Shown piece after piece: positions 52,078-60,244 of a stretch of 64,000 nt of DNA (positions within the stretch are counted from its first letter, which is position 1; each line of letters opens with the position of its first letter). The DNA comes from JAJAZB01 sp964244295 (GTDB lineage: Bacteria > Bacteroidota > Bacteroidia > Cytophagales > Spirosomataceae): contig CAXTIG010000029.1 in NCBI GenBank assembly GCA_964244295.1, positions 25,039 through 89,038 of the forward strand, read 5' to 3'. The translations under genes were made by a program, and so were the position numbers. The notes beneath the pieces are model-generated. The model was not told where the DNA came from, ran no database searches, and saw only the letters and a program-made list of their open reading frames with translations.

Positions 52078-53433
52078 ATGAAATTCAACCATTTTGTAGT
52101 CCGTCTCGGACTGGCCCTGAGCCTCAGCGCCGCCTTCGTGGCGGGTTGTAAAAAAACCAACGATCCTCAGCCGCTCGTATCCGGCACAGTGGACGTGCGC
52201 GACAGCGTGTACTACATCGCCAAAGAATTATTTCTCTGGACCGACAAACTGCCCACGCTGGCCGATTTCAAACCCACCAGCTACGCTTCGCCGGAGACGC
52301 TCATGGCAAAAATTCGGACCTATAGCCCGGCCAACACAGCGGGCAATGGCAACGTAGACCGTTGGAGTTTTGCTACCCCCGTGGCCGAATGGAATAAAGT
52401 GCTGACCGGCTCCAACGCGGGCTTTGGTTTCAGCCGAAGTTACGCTTCCGAGAATGACCTTCGGATCGTCTACACCTATCCCAACTCGCCCATCGGGCAG
52501 GCCGGGGTGGAGCGGGGCTGGCGGTTGGTGAAATTCAACGGGATGGTAGCGACCCAACCCACCGACGAAGCGCTCAACAAGGCCATTGCCGATAATTCGA
52601 CGGGCACGTTTGAATTCGTCACCAACACGGGCGAGACGAAAACCCTGACGCTCAACAAAGCCGAATACAAAAGCAGCGCGGTGCTCAAAAAGAGCGTTAT
52701 CGACCTCGGTGGGGGCAAAAAGGTAGGCTACCTGATGTACAACAGTTTCATCATCAGCACCTCTCAGCAGGAACTTGATGAAGCCTTCGCCTATTTCAAA
52801 CAAGCCGGGGTGACGGATCTCGTGGCCGATTTGCGCTACAATGGCGGCGGCTACGTCAATATCGCCGAGCGTTTCGCCAACTACGTGGTGCCGCAGTCGG
52901 CCGCCGGAAAACTAATGTACACCGACCAGCACAACGAAAAATACAAAGGTTGGAACCGGACGAAAAACTTCGACGGTGCCCTGCCCGCCAATGCCTTGAA
53001 CTTGAATCGCATTGCCTTCATCACCACACGTAGTTCGGCCTCGGCCACGGAGTTGCTCATTAACGTACTCCGCCCGTACATGGACGTGAAACTTTTTGGC
53101 AACGATACCTACGGCAAACCAGTGGGCTACTACCAGATTCCAGTGATGGGCTACATTTCTTCGCCGGTGGCGGTTATTCAGACCAACGCGGCAAATTACG
53201 GTGGCTACTACGATGGTTTGCCCGCCGACCGCAAACAGACCGATGACTACACCCATAACTTCGGCGACCCCGCCGAAAGCTCGCTGAAAGATGCGCTGGA
53301 GTACCTGAAAACGGGCAACGTGCCCGCCCGCCAGGCCGCCCGCGTCGCGGCAGGGTACCAGGAAAACCCCTCGGTGGAGTCAGAGCCGTTCATCGGAGCC
53401 ATTCAGAAAACGCCGAAGGCGTTGTTGCGGTAA
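52078..53433 (+). CDS. S41-family (C-terminal processing) peptidase, lipoprotein
   Basis: 451 residues with a lipobox (SLSAAFVAGCKKTN). PDZ-like domain (about 95-190, DLRIVYTYPNSPIGQAGVER) and a tail-specific protease core (about 200-400): LVADLRYNGGGYVNIAERFA and AFITTRSSASATELLINVLR, with the nucleophilic Ser in SSASATE. Periplasmic/outer-membrane protease; typical stand-alone Bacteroidota gene. Confidence 0.9.
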   Translation: MKFNHFVVRLGLALSLSAAFVAGCKKTNDPQPLVSGTVDVRDSVYYIAKELFLWTDKLPTLADFKPTSYASPETLMAKIRTYSPANTAGNGNVDRWSFATPVAEWNKVLTGSNAGFGFSRSYASENDLRIVYTYPNSPIGQAGVERGWRLVKFNGMVATQPTDEALNKAIADNSTGTFEFVTNTGETKTLTLNKAEYKSSAVLKKSVIDLGGGKKVGYLMYNSFIISTSQQELDEAFAYFKQAGVTDLVADLRYNGGGYVNIAERFANYVVPQSAAGKLMYTDQHNEKYKGWNRTKNFDGALPANALNLNRIAFITTRSSASATELLINVLRPYMDVKLFGNDTYGKPVGYYQIPVMGYISSPVAVIQTNAANYGGYYDGLPADRKQTDDYTHNFGDPAESSLKDALEYLKTGNVPARQAARVAAGYQENPSVESEPFIGAIQKTPKALLR

Positions 53434-53450
53434 GTGTTTAGAGAAACCAA

Positions 53451-53554
53451 AACAAAGGCTGTCATCCTGGAAGGACCTTGTTGGCTTACCATTCACTTTC
53501 CAGAAATGGGAACGGTAAGCCAACAAGGTCCTTCCAGGATGACAGCCTTTGTTT
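53451..53554. repeat. Palindromic GTCATCCTGGAAGG-type repeat, copy g
   Basis: About 40-base near-perfect arms: AACAAAGGCTGTCATCCTGG, then AAGGACCTTGTTGGCTTACC, and the complement ending in CCTTTGTTTTT. T-rich end; between convergent genes. Closest to copy j. Confidence 0.9.
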
Positions 53555-53589
53555 TTGCCGGGCCGATTGTGATGACTGCCTGCTTGCTT

Positions 53590-55137
53590 TTACTTCAAAT
53601 AACCCGTCAACTCCGAAATCGTCCTTAGCTCCAGCGCTTCGGCTTGTTGCCGTCGCATCAGCAGTGCGTAGCTGTCGTTGAAACCCAGCGGGCGCAGCCA
53701 GTCGAGGTCGTAGCGGCGGGCAAATTCGGCATCCACGTAGCGGTACACGGCTTCGGGTTGGCTTCCCAGCGAATCCAAAATTCGCTGGGGCGGTTGCAAA
53801 ATCACGAGCAGGCCGGTGCCGGTGTATTCGGGGTAAACATCGATGGCACCGATGCGCAGGGCATCGAAGCAAAGTTGGGTACCGCCCAGCCCGGTTTTGG
53901 TGTCCACGCCCAGGCGGGTGTGGCCTTCGAGCAACTGGCGGTAAACCTCCGATAAAATGTACTGTTCGGTAAAAATCTTCGAGCCGATCCGCACCCGATC
54001 TGGTCGCGGGCCGGGGGCCGGTTTTCGGTACAGACCCGCCCGTCGCAAAAACTCCCGCGCCACTCGTTCGGGCGCTTGGTGCAGGTAGTCGGCGCGGTAG
54101 TTGAGGTCGATCATTACCGAATCCGGGAGACGACCGGCGAGCAATTCCAGCGTCGGAGCCAACTCCGGGAACCGCGTCAGCGTGGCCCGACGCACTACCG
54201 GCGCGGCGAAGTAGGGCGGGAAAACGCCCCGGTCGTCGGTGAGGATTTTCAAGTCGAAAGCCCGCACCCGTCCGTCGGTCGAGTTGCCGCTGATCACCTC
54301 CACTTTTCCGCTTCGCAGGGCTTCATAGAGCAGGTTCTGGTCGAGCAGGTTGGTCGAAATTTCCAATCCGTAGGCTTTTCTCAAACCCGGATACCCGTCC
54401 GCCCGGCCCACGAATTCGTGGGCGAACGCCGCGATGAGCCGGGTTTGCGCCGCTCGATTTACGAAATAAAATCCCGACAGGAGCGGCAGCAACCCGAGCA
54501 GCACGAGACTGGCCGTCCGCAGTTTTCGGAGTCGCAGTCGCTGTACCCCGGATAGAGCCGCATCCACGCCCACGGCCAGCAGCGCCGCCGGAATGGCCCC
54601 CGCCAGCAGCATCCCGACGTTGTTGAGGGCAATTCCCCCGAAAATAAATTCACCCAATCCCCCCGCCGCCACGTAGGCCGCCAGCGTCGCCACGCCCACG
54701 TTGATGACTGCCGCCGTGCGAACTCCGGCGAAAATGACGGGCAGCGCCAGCGGCAATTCGACCCGGCGCAGCACCTGCCCGGCGGTCATGCCCATCCCCC
54801 GGGCCACTTCCGTCAGGGCCGGGTCCACTTCGCGGATGCCCACGACGGTGTTTCTCAAAATCGGCAGCAGCGCGTACAGAAACAGGGCCACCAGCGCGGG
54901 CAGCACCCCAATGCCTAGCACCGGAATCAGCACGCCCAGCAAGGCGATGCTCGGTACGGTTTGCAGCACGCCCGCCAGGCCCAGGCCCAGCGAAGCCAGC
55001 CGGGGCCGCCGCGCCAGGGCAATCCCCAACGGCAGGCCGAGTACCAGCGCCAACAGCAACGAAAAGCCCGTTAGCCCCAAGTGAACGAGGGTCTGCTCGG
55101 CAAGTTTGGCGGCGTTTTGTCGGATGAAGTCGAACAT
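53590..55137 (-). CDS. Osmolyte ABC importer, permease fused to a circularly permuted binding domain (OpuB/OpuC type)
   Basis: 515 residues. Permease (1-195) with the EAA loop EVARGMGMTAGQVLRRVELP; a linker helix (about 208-226); and a glycine betaine/choline-type substrate-binding domain (230-515). The binding domain reads in swapped order: the half normally last (HEFVGRADGYPGLRKAYG at about 240-257, VISGNSTDGRVRAFDLKIL near 281-299, LNYRADYLHQAPERVAREFL 345-364) comes first, and the half normally first (RVRIGSKIFTEQYILSEVY, 381-399, DVYPEYTGTGL, GFNDSYALLMRR) comes last. Partner ATPase gene follows upstream on the same strand, separated by repeat copy h. Confidence 0.85.
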   Translation of the reverse strand: MFDFIRQNAAKLAEQTLVHLGLTGFSLLLALVLGLPLGIALARRPRLASLGLGLAGVLQTVPSIALLGVLIPVLGIGVLPALVALFLYALLPILRNTVVGIREVDPALTEVARGMGMTAGQVLRRVELPLALPVIFAGVRTAAVINVGVATLAAYVAAGGLGEFIFGGIALNNVGMLLAGAIPAALLAVGVDAALSGVQRLRLRKLRTASLVLLGLLPLLSGFYFVNRAAQTRLIAAFAHEFVGRADGYPGLRKAYGLEISTNLLDQNLLYEALRSGKVEVISGNSTDGRVRAFDLKILTDDRGVFPPYFAAPVVRRATLTRFPELAPTLELLAGRLPDSVMIDLNYRADYLHQAPERVAREFLRRAGLYRKPAPGPRPDRVRIGSKIFTEQYILSEVYRQLLEGHTRLGVDTKTGLGGTQLCFDALRIGAIDVYPEYTGTGLLVILQPPQRILDSLGSQPEAVYRYVDAEFARRYDLDWLRPLGFNDSYALLMRRQQAEALELRTISELTGYLK

Positions 55138-55171
55138 GGGTTGGGGGCGATACTCAAAACAACCTCAAAAG

Positions 55172-55374
55172 ACCCGTCATTGCGAGCGTAGTCCGCCCAA
55201 GCGAGCGAAGCGAAAATGGGCGGACGGAGCGAAGCAATCCCCTCCCGGAGACCAGAAGAGTTTTGAGCGAGTACCTTGGTTTTAACTCCCTTGGTCTCCG
55301 GGAGGGGATTGCTTCGCTGCGGGGGCCAACCCTCGCTTCGCTCGTTCTGGCCCCCTCCGCTCGCAATGACGGGT
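55172..55374. repeat. Long palindromic GTCATTGCGAG-type repeat, copy h, inside the osmolyte-transporter operon
   Basis: ACCCGTCATTGCGAGCG (left) and its complement CGCTCGCAATGACGGGT (right) enclose nested words including GAAGCAATCCCCTCCCGGAG and its complement. Just over 200 bases. Separates the ATPase and permease genes. Confidence 0.85.
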
Positions 55375-55404
55375 GGGGAGCTATTGCGTGACAATAGCTC
55401 ATAA

Positions 55405-56301
55405 TCAAGGGGGACTCTTTTTTTCCAAAAACAACCCAAACGCCGCCAGCAACACACTTTTTTGGTTAGGAAAAAGTGTAAGCCCGTCGGCAATGGTCGT
55501 TTTTTCTTCGGCTGAACTCAAAAAATCCGGGGGCAAAAAAGCCCGTAATTCGCCCAGCGTGACCAAACCCAGTTGCAGCGCCAGCCGCTGATTCTCGAAA
55601 AAATCCCGGACGAAAGCCGTAGCCGGGCGAAACAGCAAGTCCGGCCGCGAACCGAGTTGTTCCACCCGGCCCGCGTTCATCAGACACACCCGGTCGCCCA
55701 ACTCGAAGGCCTCGGCCACGTCGTGGGTGACGAGTACGATGGTTTTTTTTCGCAGCACCTCCAGGTTTTTAAACTCCCGCCGGATGCCCGCCCGCGTAAC
55801 CGGGTCGAGGGCACCGAAGGGTTCGTCCATCAACACCACGGGCGGGTCGGCGGCCAGGGCGCGGGCCAGGCCCACCCGCTGACGCTGTCCGCCGCTGAGT
55901 TGGTCGGGGTAGCGGTCGGCAAATTCCTCCGGCAGGCGCAGCAGGGTAAGCAGTTCGAGGGTGCGGCGGCGGATGCGGTCGGCATCCCAACCCAGCAGCC
56001 GGGGCACGACGGCCACGTTTTCGGCCACGGTGTAGTGCGGAAACAGGCCCGTTTCCTGCACCACGTAGCCCATGCCGCGCCGGAGTTCGGGCGGCTGTTG
56101 CTGGCGGATGTCGGAGCCGTTTACCCGAATTTGGCCCGACGTGGGTTCCACCAGCCGGTTGAGCATTTTGAGGGTCGTGGTCTTGCCACAACCGCTCGTG
56201 CCGAGCAGCACGAGGGTTTCGCCTTCGGCTACCTCGAACGACACGTCGTTGACGACGGCCCGGTCGGCGTAGCGCTTGGTTAAATGCTGGACGGAAATCA
56301 C
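55405..56301 (-). CDS. Osmolyte ABC transporter ATP-binding protein (OpuCA/ProV-like)
   Basis: 298 residues. Walker A GTSGCGKTT, Q-loop QETGLFPHYTV, signature LSGGQRQRVGLARAL, Walker B VVLMDEPFGALD, switch His THD. Family-typical MLNRLVEPTSGQIRVNG. The C-terminal 60 residues replace the tandem CBS domains usual in OpuCA by a short unrecognised extension. Works with the fused permease/binding protein downstream. Confidence 0.88.
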   Translation of the reverse strand: MISVQHLTKRYADRAVVNDVSFEVAEGETLVLLGTSGCGKTTTLKMLNRLVEPTSGQIRVNGSDIRQQQPPELRRGMGYVVQETGLFPHYTVAENVAVVPRLLGWDADRIRRRTLELLTLLRLPEEFADRYPDQLSGGQRQRVGLARALAADPPVVLMDEPFGALDPVTRAGIRREFKNLEVLRKKTIVLVTHDVAEAFELGDRVCLMNAGRVEQLGSRPDLLFRPATAFVRDFFENQRLALQLGLVTLGELRAFLPPDFLSSAEEKTTIADGLTLFPNQKSVLLAAFGLFLEKKSPP

Positions 56302-56392
56302 TGGGGCAATATCGGTAATTGGGGGGAATGGGTGATTGGGTAAATTGGTAATTGAGGAAATACTGCAAACGGAATTTCTACATCCACAAAAA

Positions 56393-56422
56393 ACAGCCGC
56401 CCCGAAACTCGGGGCGGCTGTG
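56393..56422 (-). terminator. Hairpin terminator after the outer-membrane barrel gene
   Basis: ACAGCCGCCCCGA pairs with TCGGGGCGGCTGT, 4-base loop. On the minus strand it is followed by TTTTTTGTGG. Confidence 0.85.
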
Positions 56423-56506
56423 ACCGTTCACCTAAACCAAAAGAAAATATGGGAAAGTGGGCAGCGAAAGGCATTTTTCTATCCACTTTCCACTTTCCTC
56501 CATCCT

Positions 56507-57157
56507 CTAAAACTTGTATCCGATCGATACCTGCGCGACGGCGTTGCGGAGGCGGAAGTAGTCGTTGAGGCTGGTTTGCTCGCCAAAATCGAAGTCTTTG
56601 TTGATGTTGTTCAGGCCGTAGGTGTAGCGTCCGCCGAGGGTCAGGCCGCCCGGCAGGTCGTACTGCAAACCGCCCACGAGGCTGGCGTCCACTTTCTGAA
56701 AGGCTCCGTCGTAACTGAGCGAAAACAGGTTGTTGAGCACCCCCACGCGGGCGTTGGTGAGGTAACTCACCTGCGGCCCGGCCAGCAACGAAAGGCCCCC
56801 GGCCAGGTTGATTTTAGCCAAAATCGGCAGACTCAGGTAATGCAGGTTGACGCTACCCAGGTCATTGCCACCCAGGCTGAAGCCCTGGCGAGAGTAGAGC
56901 AATTCGGGCTGAAGGGCGAAGCGTTCCGAAATCGGCATTTCGGCGAAAACCCCCGCGTGAAAATCGGTGCGGCTGTGGACGAAATTGAAGGGTTCTGGCG
57001 AGACGATGGGGTTAGAAAAATTGACCCCGGCTTTCAACCCGATGCGGATGCCCGTCGGCTCCTCCCGACGGACGCTGGGGTAACGGGTGGAATGTTGGGC
57101 GAAGGCCGAAACGAAGGTTGCGCTAAGCAACAGGGCGAGGGCGATGGTTTTTTGCAT
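56507..57157 (-). CDS. Porin-family outer-membrane beta-barrel protein
   Basis: 216 residues: signal peptide MQKTIALALLLSATFVSAFA and a small barrel with LKAGVNFSNP, AGVFAEMPISERFALQPELL, YLSLPILAKINLAGGLSLLA and GPQVSYLTNAR, the PorT/OMP_b-brl_2 pattern. Ends VAQVSIGYKF with the terminal Phe typical of outer-membrane proteins. Function unknown. Confidence 0.88.
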   Translation of the reverse strand: MQKTIALALLLSATFVSAFAQHSTRYPSVRREEPTGIRIGLKAGVNFSNPIVSPEPFNFVHSRTDFHAGVFAEMPISERFALQPELLYSRQGFSLGGNDLGSVNLHYLSLPILAKINLAGGLSLLAGPQVSYLTNARVGVLNNLFSLSYDGAFQKVDASLVGGLQYDLPGGLTLGGRYTYGLNNINKDFDFGEQTSLNDYFRLRNAVAQVSIGYKF

Positions 57158-57351
57158 GGTTGGTTTGGGTGCCGGAGGGGGTTGGTGAAAAGCCCCCGGC
57201 GGTTTATGATGACAAAGGAACGGTGCCGGGCGAGCGGCGGCGAATGGAGGGCGTTAAGGAAGGTTAAGGGGATTCTTAAAAAAACTTAAGGCCGTCGTGC
57301 TGTTCGTGTGTGTTTGTTATTGAGGATGTTTAGCGTTTTGAAAAAAAAGGC

Positions 57352-57453
57352 TGTCATCCCGACGAAAGGAGGGATCTCGTTGGAATTGCGAGACGATTGC
57401 CGATAGCCAGGGGTTCGGTGGGCTAACGAGATCCTCCTTTCGTCGGGATGACA
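57352..57453. repeat. Palindromic GTCATCC-type repeat, copy i
   Basis: TGTCATCCCGACGAAAGGAG with GGATCTCGTTGG, then the complement ending TCGTCGGGATGACA. Within the 421-base divergent gap 57158-57579, whose remaining sequence holds the methyltransferase promoter and, near 57213, a CAAAGGAA that may be the barrel gene's -7 box in reverse. Confidence 0.88.
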
Positions 57454-57509
57454 ATCCTTTTTGGTGAAAACTCAACTGCTAAATTCATTTCCCTCCCGAC
57501 TCCTCCCAC

Positions 57510-57541
57510 TTGACGGACATCCAGTTTTTTGTGTACTTTTG
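57510..57541 (+). promoter_or_regulatory. Promoter of the envelope-glycan cluster
   Basis: TTG (57510-57512), 21-base spacer, TACTTTTG (57534-57541); predicted start about 30 bases before the methyltransferase ATG. Confidence 0.7.
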
Positions 57542-57579
57542 AAGCACTCCCCACCACTGAATGATTCTCCTTAACCTCC

Positions 57580-58299
57580 ATGCCCGACGTGTCCCTGAAA
57601 GACGCCGTTTATTACGAGCGGCTGTACCAAACCCACGCTGATCCCTGGTCTTACGCCGAAGCTGCCGAACAAGCCAAGTACCGCCTCACCCTCGCCGCCG
57701 CCCGCCGCTGGCAGCCCCATCCCGACCGGGTGCTGGAGGTGGCCTGTAGCCTCGGCTACCTAACTCACCAACTGGCCGACTACGCCCCGGAGGTGTACGC
57801 CTTCGACGTGTCGGCGACGGCCGTGGCCCAAACCCGCGAACGCTGCCAACACCTCGATACCACGACGCGGTTCGACATCCGCGTGGGCGATGCCATCGAG
57901 CCGGATTACCCGGAGGCTTTTTTCGACGTGATTTTCCTGGAAGACGTCCTGCGCGAAATCACGGAAGAGGCCGCCGTGCGGGCGCGAATTCTGCGTAATA
58001 CCCTCCGGCTGCTCCGGCCCGGCGGGGTCGTCATTCTGACCGACTACCAGCAGCCCGGCCACCAAGCCGGGTACGTGGCCGAGGCCGAAGCCCAGGGCGC
58101 GCGGATTCTGGAAAAACTCTACTTCCACGATCGCTATTGGTTCCGGCTGCGCGGATTCCTGAAAGTCCTGCGCCGCACCGCCCTGGCGAAAGCGCTGCTG
58201 CGGAGCGAAACCGTGTACCGGGCGCTCACCCGCCTGGGAGCGAGCCGAGGGCCGGAAGGCTCCAAACACTTTGGTCTCATCATCCAGCCCCTTTCCTGA
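57580..58299 (+). CDS. SAM-dependent class I methyltransferase
   Basis: 239 residues. Motif I VLEVACSLGYLTHQLADY (about 51-68), motif II acidic residue in VYAFDVSATAV, motif post-II FFDVIFLEDVLREI, and RLLRPGGVVILTDYQQP. N-terminal FYxxLYxTHxDPW-like start (YYERLYQTHADPWSY) resembles NodS-type methyltransferases. Six bases upstream of a glycosyltransferase gene, so an envelope-glycan or small-molecule modification is likely. Confidence 0.85.
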   Translation: MPDVSLKDAVYYERLYQTHADPWSYAEAAEQAKYRLTLAAARRWQPHPDRVLEVACSLGYLTHQLADYAPEVYAFDVSATAVAQTRERCQHLDTTTRFDIRVGDAIEPDYPEAFFDVIFLEDVLREITEEAAVRARILRNTLRLLRPGGVVILTDYQQPGHQAGYVAEAEAQGARILEKLYFHDRYWFRLRGFLKVLRRTALAKALLRSETVYRALTRLGASRGPEGSKHFGLIIQPLS

Positions 58300-58305
58300 A
58301 CGGCC

Positions 58306-60069
58306 ATGCGGATTCTGATGACCCTTTCCCAAACCGAAGTGACCGGAGCGGAAGTATACACCGCTACCGTAGCCGATGAACTCATCCGGCGCGGTCACGA
58401 GGTAACGATCCTATCGGATACCCTTGCCACGCCCACGCTGGCCCGCTACGTACCACTCGAACTCGACAAGCGCTCGTTTCGGCGGCGCTGGCGGTACGTG
58501 TGGTTTCTGGTGCGCTTTATTCGTGAAAACCGGATTCAGGTCGTCCATGCCCACTCGCGGGCGGCCATGTGGGTGAGTTGGTTCGCCACGCGCATCGCCC
58601 GCGTGCCGATGATCAGCACCATCCACGCCCTCGAACCCACCCACCGCACCCGGCGGCTCATCCCGGCCTTCGGCGATTATGCCCTGGCCGTGTGCGCAAA
58701 CGCCCGGCAGAACGTGGTAGAAAACATCGGGTTTCCTGCCTCAAAAATCGAAGTGCTGCGCAACGGCTTCCGCCTCCCCGAACACGCCGTGCCGACGGAT
58801 GTTCCCGAAGAAAACCTGATTACCGTCATCGGGCGGCTCACCAGCACGAAGGGTGAGGCCACGTTTCAGTTGCTCGAACACGTGTTGCAGCACGAAACGG
58901 AGTACCCGGTGTGCATCATTGGCGGGCGGGAATTGCCCCCGCGCTTCGAGAAATTCCGGGATCGGGTACGGTTCATCGGTCACGTAAGCGGCCCCGAAGT
59001 GGGGACCTGGATTGCCCGGAGTGCGCTCGTCGTTGGCTCGGGGCGGGTGGCGGTGGAGGCCCTGTTGATGGGGAAGAAAACCCTGGCGTTCGGGGCCTTC
59101 AGTTCGCCCGGCCTGGTGAGTGAGGTTACCCTGGCCGAGTGCCTGGCCTCCAATTTCGGCGATATTTCGTTCGGCGGACGGCAGTACGACTGGGCGGCGG
59201 TGAAAGCCGTCCTTCGGGGGATAAAAACGGCCCCGGCTCCGTCGGTAGCCCTCATCGCGCAGGTGCGCAACGCCTACGACCTGGCCCCCGTCGTGAGCCG
59301 CATCGAACAGGTGTACCGCTCGGTTTACGTGAAGTTTTACCAGCGCGAAATTCCCGTGCTGTGCTACCACCGGCTGGTGGAAACCAACGCCGAGGGCGGG
59401 CTTTTCCCGACCTACCTCCGCACCGAACGCTTTGAACAGCACCTCAAGTATTTGCAAAAAAACGGCTACCGTACCCTGCTTTTTTCCGACCTGAACCGGG
59501 AAACGTTTTTTGATAAAAATCACCGCTCGGTCATCCTGACCTTCGACGACGGTTACGAAGACAACTACCGGCTGTTGTTTCCATTGTTGAAAAAATACAG
59601 CGCGAAGGCCGTAATTTACCTCGTGTCGGGGCAGGAAACCAACGCCTGGGACGTGCCGAAGGGCGAAAAACCGCTGCCGCTGATGCAGAAAAATCAGTGG
59701 CAGGAAATGCTCGCCAGCGGGCTGGTGGAATTCGGTGCCCACTCCGTGACCCACCCCGACCTGACCGACCTCGCCCCCGAACAGGCCGACGCCGAAATCC
59801 GGCAGTCGAAGCAGCAGTTGGAGCAAAACCTCGGCGTGCCGGTGCGGACCTTTGCCTACCCCTACGGCCACCTCAACGAACACCTCAAGGAAAGCGCCCG
59901 GCAGGCGGGGTTCGAGTACGGCATCGCCACCGATTCCGGCCCGTTGGCCGTTCACGAAGACCCTTACGAAGTGCGCCGAATCGTGGTGTTCCCCAACACC
60001 ACCACCCGCCGGTTTAGCCGAAAAGTGAACGGGCGGTACACGTTTTCACATGAAAAAAAGGGGGAGTGA
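58306..60069 (+). CDS. Fusion of GT4-type glycosyltransferase and polysaccharide deacetylase
   Basis: 587 residues. N-terminal glycosyltransferase (1-340; MRILMTLSQTEVTGAEVYTA, NRIQVVHAHSRAAMWVSWFA, VEALLMGKKTLAFG), C-terminal NodB-type deacetylase (about 345-580) with TFDDGY (D414/D415) and H479-x3-H483 as metal residues, AYPYGHLNEHLK motif 4. Both active centres look intact. The glycosyltransferase lacks a clear EX7E. Likely transfers and deacetylates the same sugar (for example HexNAc). Operon with the methyltransferase (6-base gap). Confidence 0.88.
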   Translation: MRILMTLSQTEVTGAEVYTATVADELIRRGHEVTILSDTLATPTLARYVPLELDKRSFRRRWRYVWFLVRFIRENRIQVVHAHSRAAMWVSWFATRIARVPMISTIHALEPTHRTRRLIPAFGDYALAVCANARQNVVENIGFPASKIEVLRNGFRLPEHAVPTDVPEENLITVIGRLTSTKGEATFQLLEHVLQHETEYPVCIIGGRELPPRFEKFRDRVRFIGHVSGPEVGTWIARSALVVGSGRVAVEALLMGKKTLAFGAFSSPGLVSEVTLAECLASNFGDISFGGRQYDWAAVKAVLRGIKTAPAPSVALIAQVRNAYDLAPVVSRIEQVYRSVYVKFYQREIPVLCYHRLVETNAEGGLFPTYLRTERFEQHLKYLQKNGYRTLLFSDLNRETFFDKNHRSVILTFDDGYEDNYRLLFPLLKKYSAKAVIYLVSGQETNAWDVPKGEKPLPLMQKNQWQEMLASGLVEFGAHSVTHPDLTDLAPEQADAEIRQSKQQLEQNLGVPVRTFAYPYGHLNEHLKESARQAGFEYGIATDSGPLAVHEDPYEVRRIVVFPNTTTRRFSRKVNGRYTFSHEKKGE

Positions 60070-60110
60070 GGGTGAGGTATTGGCTGTTTTTTAGTGAAAC
60101 CAGAATACGA

Positions 60111-60205
60111 AAAGCTGTCATCCTGGAAGGACCTTGTCGGCCTATCGTTCCCCTTTTAGGAATGGGAACGGTAGGCCGACAAGGTCCTTCCAGGATGACA
60201 GCTTT
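60111..60205. repeat. Palindromic GTCATCCTGGAAGG-type repeat, copy j
   Basis: AAAGCTGTCATCCTGGAAGG then ACCTTGTCGGCCTA, and the complement ending CCAGGATGACAGCTTT. Arms match copy g strongly, loop differs. Between the fusion gene and GT9. Confidence 0.9.
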
Positions 60206-60244
60206 AGTTTTACAACTTTGTTTTTTTGTTAAGAAAATTTTCCC

